A stretch of DNA of 9,186 nt from Rhodospirillaceae bacterium (GTDB lineage Bacteria; Pseudomonadota; Alphaproteobacteria; Rhodospirillales; 2-02-FULL-58-16): contig JAUXMA010000045.1 of NCBI GenBank assembly GCA_030623425.1, positions 1 through 9,186 on the forward strand, given 5' to 3'. Every line of letters starts with the position of its first letter. The first letter of the stretch is position 1. The notes below the pieces were generated by a model. The model was not told where the DNA came from and ran no database searches. It saw only the letters and a list, made by a program, of their open reading frames with translations. Below are positions 1 through 6,301 of this stretch, piece by piece. The position numbers and the translations under genes were made by a program.

Positions 1-1051
1 CGCCTAGATCGCGGAGGACTTGCGCGCCGGCCTCCTCGGACAGGTTCTCAAGCTCCACCACCGGGGCGGTGGTCTTGGCGAAGTGGGCGATGTCGTCCAC
101 GTGAACCCAGCTGGTGACGACGCAAAGGCCCGGATTGGAGGCGGCCAGCCCTTCGAGCAGCATCTTCAGCCCCGGGTCCTTGAGCGCCCCTTCCGTCAAG
201 CCCTTGCCCGGCGGGTGCTGCAACGGCTCCAGGCCGTCGAGCACCAGCAGCGTCCGCTGTCCGCGCACCAGATCGGCCAACCGCTGCCCCTTGTCGAATG
301 GCGAGCCTTTGGCGAGTTTGGGATCGCCGAACCACTTCAGCGCCTCGGCGATGAATACCTCCGCCGTCGCCTGCTTGTCGCTCGTTCCCTGGCTGAAAAA
401 CGACCACTCGAAGACCCGTTCCGCCCCCCGGTAATCCTCCGCCGCCATCCCGGCCAGCCAGTGTTTCACCAGCGCCGTCTTGCCGACGCCGCCGAAGGCA
501 ATCAGGCTGATGACGTGCGTCCTCGGGTCTTCCCAGGCCGCGTCGAGCCGCGCCATCCCATCCTCGCGCCCGAACAGCTCCGCCCCCTCGGTGTGGGGCA
601 GGCGGCCGGTTTCGACCTCGATTTTAACGCTCCCGTCGCCGGTTATCTTGTCGCCGCCGACCTTGCCGCCCATGACGATGTCGCCGTTAAAGGTCACGGT
701 TATATTGAGTTCCTTGCACTGGACGACGATCCCCGACACCTCCCCCGCCCAGTCCGGGTCCTCCCGCAGGTGAACCAGAACCCGATCCCGGAACTCCTGC
801 TTGGCGCTTTCGTCATCGGGATCGGCGGCAAGCTTTCGCGCCGGGTTCATGGCGGCTTCCGGCGAGGCCAGCTTGTCCCCAACCTTATCCCAGAGGGCGA
901 AAAGCGGTTTCGCCCCCCTCCCGCCGAGTTTCTTCCCGACCGTATCCTTGAAGGCATCGAGCGCATTCTCGCCAACCTGCACGAGGTAAGGGAGGGCCGG
1001 CGCCGCGTAAGCGGCGATGTCGTTGGCCAATTGTGAGAGCTGCGAGCCCAT
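1..1051 (-). CDS. STAND-type P-loop NTPase, N-terminal 350 residues (C-terminus beyond left edge)
   Basis: I translated this frame by hand. It is open from an ATG at 1049-1051 to the window edge, and its 3' end lies outside. Residues 1-105 look mostly helical. Residues 117-140 form a Gly/Asp-rich strand region (NGDIVMGGKVGGDKITGD). An entry motif ELFGRE lies at 158-163. Walker A is GGVGKT at 187-192, with Lys191. The segment WSFFSQGT is at 216-223, ALKWFGD at 237-243, and Walker B LLVLDG at 268-273, with Asp272. A strand CVVTSW ends at Trp315, followed by an LSEEAGAQVLRDLG segment typical of the helical part of NB-ARC/NACHT-like NTPases. Such proteins are usually nucleotide-driven switches with sensor repeats at the C-terminus, often in antiviral or other conflict systems. 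The sensor and any effector cannot be seen here. The frame stays open upstream of 1051, but this ATG is the only good start. The Shine-Dalgarno is poor (GGGGA lies too close). The NTPase call is firm; a defence role is inference. Confidence 0.85.
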   Translation of the reverse strand, partial: MGSQLSQLANDIAAYAAPALPYLVQVGENALDAFKDTVGKKLGGRGAKPLFALWDKVGDKLASPEAAMNPARKLAADPDDESAKQEFRDRVLVHLREDPDWAGEVSGIVVQCKELNITVTFNGDIVMGGKVGGDKITGDGSVKIEVETGRLPHTEGAELFGREDGMARLDAAWEDPRTHVISLIAFGGVGKTALVKHWLAGMAAEDYRGAERVFEWSFFSQGTSDKQATAEVFIAEALKWFGDPKLAKGSPFDKGQRLADLVRGQRTLLVLDGLEPLQHPPGKGLTEGALKDPGLKMLLEGLAASNPGLCVVTSWVHVDDIAHFAKTTAPVVELENLSEEAGAQVLRDLG

Positions 1052-1066
1052 GGTCCCCAGATATAA

Positions 1067-1087
1067 GCCAATGCCGCATCCATTGGC
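1067..1087. promoter_or_regulatory. Inverted repeat in the leader of the STAND gene
   Basis: GCCAATG and CATTGGC form perfect 7-bp arms around a 7-base spacer, inside the 94-base gap between the QueF-like gene and the STAND NTPase start. The repeat ends 16 bases before the ATG. It could be an operator or a small leader hairpin that affects translation. No T-run follows on the minus strand, so it is not an intrinsic terminator. I saw no clear -35/-10 or -24/-12 promoter in this gap. Arms this short can occur by chance. Confidence 0.25.
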
Positions 1088-1145
1088 AGAGGAATCACGC
1101 CGGGCGCAAATCAAACCCGCGATAGGGGACTCACGCCGACGTGTA

Positions 1146-1544
1146 CTAATATCTCCGCAACCGCAACAGCAAGGCGGCATTATCCCATTTGGGCTGGCGG
1201 TCCTCCAGCATGATGTCATGGTGGCCAACGCTCTTGTCTCCGTTGGGCGCGGACGAAACGGAAATCTGTAGCCACCGGGGCACCACCTCGTTGTTGACGT
1301 CGTCGCGGATGGCGACGGCGACCTCTTCCAAGTTGTTCCAGCTCATGGCGCCGAGGACCTTCAAGTATTCGTCAAGGGAGGAAGGGACGAGGATCAATTT
1401 GTCGGGAACATAGCGGAGAACCACTTTGGCGTTATCGGCGCCGGGCAGGTCCGGGATGGAGCTGCCGAGAGTGACCACGAAATCCCGGCGGCTGTCGGGA
1501 TTGGGCCCGGTGATAAGAAGATTGCGTCTGGCAAAAACATCCAT
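1146..1544 (-). CDS. QueF-like tunnelling-fold protein lacking the catalytic cysteine
   Basis: This is a 132-residue protein of unknown function. It aligns without gaps to the core of QueF (NADPH-dependent preQ0 nitrile reductase, queuosine pathway). NPDSRRDFVV at 15-24 matches the NP..RDY.V strand. IPDLPGAD at 30-37 sits on the CPKTGQPD active-site segment. RYVPDK at 44-49 and SL..YL at 56-61 fall at the same spacing as in QueF, and PRWLQI at 89-94 matches the later P+WL+I strand. The catalytic Cys becomes Ile30, while the catalytic Asp is kept as Asp37. The substrate Glu could be Glu73 after a one-residue shift. The NADPH motif ESKSLKLY has decayed to VPSSLDEY. It is therefore unlikely to reduce preQ0. 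It might bind a pterin or purine, or be structural. Family QueF proteins are longer (about 150-165 residues or more). It starts 17 bases after the FliK-like gene, without a clear Shine-Dalgarno, which suggests coupling to the flagellar operon. The alignment is from memory of the family. Confidence 0.7.
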   Translation of the reverse strand: MDVFARRNLLITGPNPDSRRDFVVTLGSSIPDLPGADNAKVVLRYVPDKLILVPSSLDEYLKVLGAMSWNNLEEVAVAIRDDVNNEVVPRWLQISVSSAPNGDKSVGHHDIMLEDRQPKWDNAALLLRLRRY

Positions 1545-1561
1545 GGCGGCAGGGTTACGCT

Positions 1562-3277
1562 CTAAGCGATCAGGTCGGGATGGTCTTCGTCGCTATCGCC
1601 GGGCGAAACCTCGACGAAGTTGGGGGGCTTGGCCTGGAAAGCGATACCGCCTTTGATGCCGGTGACTTCGTTGGCCTCCTGGAAGATCCGACGAATGTTG
1701 TCGCGCATCTCGGAAGGCAGGACATCGGCGGTGCGGACGATGAGATCGAGGTTCTTGCGATAGTCGCGGACCAGGCCGTCAAGCTGCAAACGCCCCAAAC
1801 GGCTCAAGTTCAGATCGATGACGAAACGGATACCTCCCTGACTTTTGTCCTGGTCCTGATCCTCGCCGCCGTGGCGGCGCATGAACAGGCGGATCTGCTC
1901 GATCTCGGCGCCGTTGTAAAGCGGTATGGGAATGACCCGCCAGTCCGTTTTCGCCGGTTCCTCGCCGCCGCCCCCGAGCTTTCCGAAATCGTCCCTGAGC
2001 CGGCCCAGCAGGTTGGGCCTGTCGCGTTGAAGCGACCGCTCGACCCCTTCCCCCAGCCAACCGCGCAGGTCGCCTCCGCGCAACGCGGCGAGAAAAAGAA
2101 GAATGTTTGCCGCAAGTTGGGAATCCAGACGGGGAATGACGGCATGAATCAGATGTTGAGCGGCGGCGGGATTGGTCTCCCGAAGGACGTCCAGGGTTTC
2201 GCTTAAGCTCGGCCATTGCCGGGAAAGCATCGAATCCGAGCGCCAAGTCAACGAATTTGCGTCGGCGGGAGTCTTCGGCGGAACCGGCGGTCCCGTCACC
2301 TCGAAGGTCACCCTGCTGCCCGCGGGCAAAGGGCCGCGGGTGGCGAGCGCCAACGTTCCGCCCGGGGTCGGGACGATGGGGTGGCCCGAGGCGGTGGTGC
2401 CGGTGACGGTGCCGGTCAAGCTCTGGCCCGCCGCCAGGATGGTCGATCCCCCCGACGGCGACGCGGGGGCGCCGACAGCGGTTTGCGAGGCCGGTTGCAG
2501 GGCAACGATCCTGACGTTGACCTGAGTGCCGGAGGGCAAAACCACGGCGCCGGGCCGAGCCTGCTGGAGTCCTGTGTTTTGGGCCGCGACGCCCTTGGAA
2601 CCGGCCGTTGCCGCCGCCCCCGCCGGCGGCGATCCCTGGGCCGATCCCCGGCCGCCGAGGATGCCGCCGCCGGCAACCTTTCCCGCCAAGGCTTTCAAGG
2701 CGGCCTTGAGGCCGCTTCGCCGGCTCTGTTTGTCGCCGCCGGAAGTCGCCGCCGGGGTAACCTGATCGCTCTCGCCGCCAGCGAGAGACGCGGCCGCCGT
2801 TCCGCCGGCAATTCCGGAAGCCGGGCGCAAAAGGGTAGCGGCAACCGTGGTTCCGACGGTCAGGTTGACAGGGAACATGCCGCCGTTTCCCGAGCCCGAC
2901 ACGGCGGTGGATGCCGCCGTTCCCTTGGCCGCGGCGGCGGCCGGGAAGATCCCGGCCCGTGACGGCAAGGCCAAATGCGGCGGTTTGCCGTTGATGGTCG
3001 AAATCTGCAACTGAACCCGCGGCGCCAGGCCGAGCAACTGCAACACCAATGCGCCACCCTTGGGCAAAAGGACGTTGGTGTTGACGGTTAGAACGCCATG
3101 GGAGGTTTGCAGCTGGAACTGTCCCTGGCCGTTGTCGGCGACAACCCTGCCTTCAAGCATGGAACCCAGGCTGACCAGGACGAGGGATGAAGGCGGGTTG
3201 ACAACGGTCATCGTCGGCGGCGCCGGCGGCGTTGGCGGCGGCGGCGTTGACGGTGGGGGTGGAGCAACGGTGGTCAT
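1562..3277 (-). CDS. Large Pro/Ala/Gly-rich flagellar protein, FliK-like (hook-length control candidate)
   Basis: This is a 571-residue protein with no signal peptide or membrane segment. The N-terminus is proline-rich (residues 5-29). Beta-rich modules follow at about 31-95, 134-155, 242-265 and 281-330, joined by Ala/Gly-rich low-complexity linkers (110-135, 155-240). A helical segment at about 355-435 includes an LL.FLAALR stretch. The C-terminal domain at about 445-548 contains DWRVIPIPL, RFVIDLNLSRLGRLQLDGLV at 484-503, LDLIVRT and IKGGIAF. The tail is acidic (DSDEDHPD). Low-complexity linkers plus a conserved C-terminal domain resemble FliK-family hook-length proteins, which are exported and switch FlhB specificity. 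Its place in a flagellar operon supports this, but the C-terminal domain does not show the classic FliK pattern clearly. The start at 3275-3277 lies 21 bases after the flhG stop. An ATG overlapping that stop (3297-3299) is out of frame. Met23 is an alternative start. Confidence 0.55.
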   Translation of the reverse strand: MTTVAPPPPSTPPPPTPPAPPTMTVVNPPSSLVLVSLGSMLEGRVVADNGQGQFQLQTSHGVLTVNTNVLLPKGGALVLQLLGLAPRVQLQISTINGKPPHLALPSRAGIFPAAAAAKGTAASTAVSGSGNGGMFPVNLTVGTTVAATLLRPASGIAGGTAAASLAGGESDQVTPAATSGGDKQSRRSGLKAALKALAGKVAGGGILGGRGSAQGSPPAGAAATAGSKGVAAQNTGLQQARPGAVVLPSGTQVNVRIVALQPASQTAVGAPASPSGGSTILAAGQSLTGTVTGTTASGHPIVPTPGGTLALATRGPLPAGSRVTFEVTGPPVPPKTPADANSLTWRSDSMLSRQWPSLSETLDVLRETNPAAAQHLIHAVIPRLDSQLAANILLFLAALRGGDLRGWLGEGVERSLQRDRPNLLGRLRDDFGKLGGGGEEPAKTDWRVIPIPLYNGAEIEQIRLFMRRHGGEDQDQDKSQGGIRFVIDLNLSRLGRLQLDGLVRDYRKNLDLIVRTADVLPSEMRDNIRRIFQEANEVTGIKGGIAFQAKPPNFVEVSPGDSDEDHPDLIA

Positions 3278-3298
3278 GGCTGTCCGGGGGCTGATGCA

Positions 3299-4084
3299 TT
3301 ATGCCTTAATTTTTCGGGCGATGGTTTCCACGTCGGTGGCGGCCTCGCAATTGGGATAGCGGGTCAGGATCGACGCCTGACTGCGGATGGCATCACGCAC
3401 TTTGTCGTCGCGGCGGATAATGCCCAGCAACGGCGGCGATATTTTGAGGAATCCTTCACAGGCTTTAAGCAAGGTGTTGTACGTCCGCTCGCCCTCGCGG
3501 ATGGAATTGGCCATGTTGACAATGATGCGGATATCGGCGCCGGGACATTCCATATGGGTAATCTTGATGAAGGCATAGGCATCGGTAAGGGATGTCGGCT
3601 CGTCGGTGGCGAGCACCAAGCAGGTGCCAACCTTGTGCGTCAGCTGGCGGACCGTACGCTCGACGCCGGCGCTCAAATCCAGGATCACTTTATCGTACCC
3701 CGCCGCCATCAGGATCAGATCGTCGCCGAGGATTTGCAGGCGGCTGGCGGGGATATTGGCGAGCCCCCCCGATCCCGAGCGCCCGGCGATGATGTCGAAA
3801 CCTCCATCGTCAAAGGACATGACCGACTGATTGAGGGTCAGTTGACCGGCGATGACGTTGCCCAGGTCATGTTTGGGCATCAATCCCAACTGGATGTCCA
3901 GGTTGGCCAAACCCAGATCGCCGTCGAACAGCAAAATGCGCAGGGAACTTTTCGCCAGCGCATGGGCCAGGCTAATGGCGAGCCAAGTCTTGCCAACGCC
4001 GCCTTTGCCGGAGGCGACGGCGATCATGTTCTTTCCCTTGGTCCGGGCGGATGGGCGCGGAGCGGGCGCCGGCGACGGGATCAT
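3299..4084 (-). CDS. flhG: FlhG (FleN/YlxH), MinD-like ATPase controlling flagellar number or placement
   Basis: This is a 261-residue deviant-Walker ATPase of the ParA/MinD superfamily. Walker A KGGVGKT is at 27-33, preceded by NMIAVASG. The switch I / A' strand is FDGDLGLANLDIQLGL at 53-68, and Walker B VILDLSAG is at 133-140. DEPTSLTDAY at 161-170 is typical of FlhG/FleN. The C-terminal helix (about 249-261, DVETIARKIKA) may act as a membrane-targeting helix, as in MinD. Family members cap flagellar number at the pole, usually with the SRP-type GTPase FlhF, and may restrain sigma-54 activators. Here no flhF is present and the N-terminal 19 residues are Pro/Ala/Arg-rich. I do not see the DQAxxLR motif with which FlhG stimulates FlhF. 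The start at 4082-4084 overlaps the stop of the flhF remnant (ATGA). Met20 (4025-4027) is a possible later start. No strong Shine-Dalgarno is visible, which fits translational coupling. Confidence 0.9.
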   Translation of the reverse strand: MIPSPAPAPRPSARTKGKNMIAVASGKGGVGKTWLAISLAHALAKSSLRILLFDGDLGLANLDIQLGLMPKHDLGNVIAGQLTLNQSVMSFDDGGFDIIAGRSGSGGLANIPASRLQILGDDLILMAAGYDKVILDLSAGVERTVRQLTHKVGTCLVLATDEPTSLTDAYAFIKITHMECPGADIRIIVNMANSIREGERTYNTLLKACEGFLKISPPLLGIIRRDDKVRDAIRSQASILTRYPNCEAATDVETIARKIKA

Positions 4085-4131
4085 GATGCTGCCCGGGCCA
4101 TCGACGGCGCGAAATAAGACTTGAGACGCAT
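4081..4131 (-). pseudogene. flhF: Remnant of flhF: 16-codon reading frame, rest of gene deleted
   Basis: An ATG at 4129-4131, 23 bases after the flhA stop, opens a frame reading MRLKSYFAPSMARAAS and then TGA. FlhF proteins begin with Met-basic-hydrophobic-Lys-x-aromatic-x-Ala-x-[Ser/Asp]-Met-x-x-Ala. Positions 1, 2, 3, 4, 6, 8, 10, 11 and 14 of this peptide fit that pattern. Its location between flhA and flhG is the canonical site of flhF. The rest of the SRP-type GTPase (normally 350 residues or more, with a P-loop G domain) is absent. The stop TGA overlaps the flhG ATG as ATGA, an overlap common between intact flhF and flhG, so the last codons (perhaps ARAAS) may be the original FlhF C-terminus joined by an in-frame deletion. 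No clear Shine-Dalgarno precedes it. It may now serve only to couple translation of flhG. The resemblance comes from 14 residues plus position. Confidence 0.65.
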
Positions 4132-4154
4132 GACGGGCAACACCGACTAAAGAG

Positions 4155-6278
4155 CTAGACCTGTCCCACGGTCTTGATGCGAACCTTGGGGTGAACTTCG
4201 TTTTGCGACATCACCATGGTCATTGGGCGGAAGCGTTCAACGATGGAGCGCACATAGGGACGGATCGCCGGACTGGACAGCAGCACGGGACTTTCCCCCA
4301 TCATGGCCTGGCGTTCGAAAGTGCCGCGAAGGGTTGAGATGAACTCCTGCAAGCGACTTGGCGCCATCGACAGCTGCTTGTCGTCGCCTTTGCCAACAAG
4401 GGATTCGGCGAAAGCCTGCTCCCATTCGGGAGACAAGGTAATCAGCGGAATGTAGCCCGCCTCGGAGGTGTTCATGTCGCTGATCTGGCGAGCCAGGCGG
4501 GTGCGAACTTGCTCGGTGATCATGAGGACGTTGCGGGTGTGGCCGCAGGCTTCCGAAATGCCTTCCAGGATGGTCGGCAGGTCGCGGATGGAAATCCGTT
4601 CCGCCAACAAGTTCTGCAATATCCGCTGGACTCCGCCCAAGGATATGAGCGTCGGGATCATGTCGCCGATCAGTTTTTGTTGGTCCTTGTCCAGTTCGTC
4701 GAGGAGCTTCTGGGTTTCGGCGTAGGACAACAGTTCCGGCATGTTGTCCTTGATCACCTCGGTGAGGTGGGTGGTGATCACCGTTGACGGGTCAACCACG
4801 GTGTAGCCGCGGAACAGCGCTTCCTCGCGGTTCGGTTCCTCGATCCACAGGGCCGGCAAGCCGAATGTCGGTTCGCTGGTCTTTTCGCCGGCAAGGGTGA
4901 TGTCCTCGCCGCGCGGGTCCATGACGAGAAGCATGTTGGGTCTGAGGTCGCCGCCACCGGCCTCGATCTCCTTGACCCTGATCAGGTAGGAGTTGGCCGG
5001 CAATTGCATGTTGTCCTGGATGCGCACGCTCGGCATGACGAAACCCATGTCGGAGGCCAACTGGCGGCGCAGGGCCTTGATCTGGTCGGTCAGCTTTTGC
5101 CCTTCTTTCGGGTTGTTGATCAAGGCCAGCAAGCCATAGCCGAGTTCCAAGCGCAGAATGTCAATGCGCAAGGCCGTGGAGATGGGCTCTTCGGCGACCT
5201 TGGCCGGTTCGCCGACTTCCTCTTCGGCGCGCAGGCGCGTTTCATCGGCCAGCCGTGTTTGATCCCTGTACACATACCAGGCAATACCCCCCGTGATGGC
5301 CGCCAGTGAGATAAAGGGGATCATCGGAATGCCCGGCAAGAGCGACAGAGCGGCAAGCAGGAAGGAAACCAAGCCCATGGCCTTGGGCTGACCGCCAAGC
5401 TGTGAGAACAGCGCCTTATCCGTTGCTCCTTCGATGCCGGCCTTGGTGACCATCAAGCCGGCCGAGGTGGAAACGATCAGGGCCGGAATCTGCGTCACCA
5501 AGCCGTCGCCCACCGTCAACCGGGTATAAGTGTCCGCCGCCTGGGCAAAAGTCAGATCCATTTGGGCAACGCCGATGATCATGCCGGCGACGATGTTGAT
5601 GAAGGTGATCAAAAGACCGGCAATGGCGTCGCCGCGGACGAACTTCGAGGCACCGTCCATGGCCCCGAAAAAGGTGCTTTCGTCCTCGAGCTCCTTGCGC
5701 CGCGCCCGCGCCCCGTCCTCATCGATCAGGCCGGTCGAGAGATCGGCGTCGATGGCCATCTGCTTGCCGGGCATGGCGTCCAGGGTAAAGCGGGCGGAGA
5801 CTTCGGCGATGCGCCCCGAACCCTTGGTGATGACGATGAAGTTGACGATGACCAGGATGCCGAAAACGATAATGCCGATGACGAAATTGTCGCCCATGAC
5901 GAAGCCGCCGAAAGCCTGGATCACCTTGCCGGCGGCTTGGGTCCCTTCGTGGCCATGGGCGAGGATCAGCCGGGTCGATGCCAGGTTCAGAGCCAGCCGG
6001 ACCATGGTGGCGAGCAATAGAATCGTCGGATAGCTGTTGAATTGAAGCGGTTTCACGACGAACAACGCCGTCATCAGGATGAGCACCGCAAAGCTTATCG
6101 AAAAGGCCAGGCTGACGTCCATCAGCCAGGTCGGCAAGGGCAAGATCAAAACCACCAGAATGGTGACGACACCGAGAGCGAGGGCGATATCGCCGCGACC
6201 GCTCAGGAACTTCAGGAGTTTGCTGAAGTCCGCGCCGGTTTCCGTTGCCGTTGTCGCTCCAGGTGTTGCTTCGGCCAT
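4155..6278 (-). CDS. flhA: FlhA, flagellar type III export gate protein
   Basis: This 707-residue protein is full length for the FHIPEP family (about 690-700). FlhA forms the nonameric ring of the flagellar export gate in the inner membrane and uses the proton motive force. Its cytoplasmic domain docks chaperone-substrate complexes. About eight membrane segments lie within residues 30-340 (for example 31-53, 54-75, 125-150, 215-240, 300-338). The conserved MVRLALNLASTRLIL segment is at 92-106. The family signature GRIAEVSARFTLDAMPGKQM is at 155-174, followed by DADLSTGLIDEDGARARR. The soluble C-terminal domain covers about 365-707, after a charged linker at 340-365. The first 20 residues are a Thr/Ala-rich extension. 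It starts 23 bases after flbD, with AAGG about 13 bases upstream. Nothing looks damaged. Confidence 0.97.
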   Translation of the reverse strand: MAEATPGATTATETGADFSKLLKFLSGRGDIALALGVVTILVVLILPLPTWLMDVSLAFSISFAVLILMTALFVVKPLQFNSYPTILLLATMVRLALNLASTRLILAHGHEGTQAAGKVIQAFGGFVMGDNFVIGIIVFGILVIVNFIVITKGSGRIAEVSARFTLDAMPGKQMAIDADLSTGLIDEDGARARRKELEDESTFFGAMDGASKFVRGDAIAGLLITFINIVAGMIIGVAQMDLTFAQAADTYTRLTVGDGLVTQIPALIVSTSAGLMVTKAGIEGATDKALFSQLGGQPKAMGLVSFLLAALSLLPGIPMIPFISLAAITGGIAWYVYRDQTRLADETRLRAEEEVGEPAKVAEEPISTALRIDILRLELGYGLLALINNPKEGQKLTDQIKALRRQLASDMGFVMPSVRIQDNMQLPANSYLIRVKEIEAGGGDLRPNMLLVMDPRGEDITLAGEKTSEPTFGLPALWIEEPNREEALFRGYTVVDPSTVITTHLTEVIKDNMPELLSYAETQKLLDELDKDQQKLIGDMIPTLISLGGVQRILQNLLAERISIRDLPTILEGISEACGHTRNVLMITEQVRTRLARQISDMNTSEAGYIPLITLSPEWEQAFAESLVGKGDDKQLSMAPSRLQEFISTLRGTFERQAMMGESPVLLSSPAIRPYVRSIVERFRPMTMVMSQNEVHPKVRIKTVGQV

Positions 6279-6301
6279 GTCCGCTTATCGACCTTGAAGG
6301 T

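Noticed and set aside
20..1036. Long plus-strand reading frame of 338 codons
   Set aside because: It is antisense to the STAND gene, rich in Arg/Pro/Leu, and shows no motif. The minus strand carries Walker A and B motifs with normal spacing.
1052..1145. Sigma-54 or sigma-70 promoter, or terminator, in the gap before the STAND gene
   Set aside because: I looked for TGGCAC-N5-TTGC and for paired -35/-10 boxes. A TTATAT near the start codon lacks a partner. No hairpin with a T-run was found.
1580..2206. Plus-strand frame of 208 codons opposite the FliK-like gene
   Set aside because: It is antisense in a GC-rich gene, with no recognisable domain and no ribosome site in context.
5562..6020. Plus-strand Asp-rich reading frame of 152 codons
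   Set aside because: It is the mirror of membrane and signature codons of flhA, which is unmistakable on the other strand.
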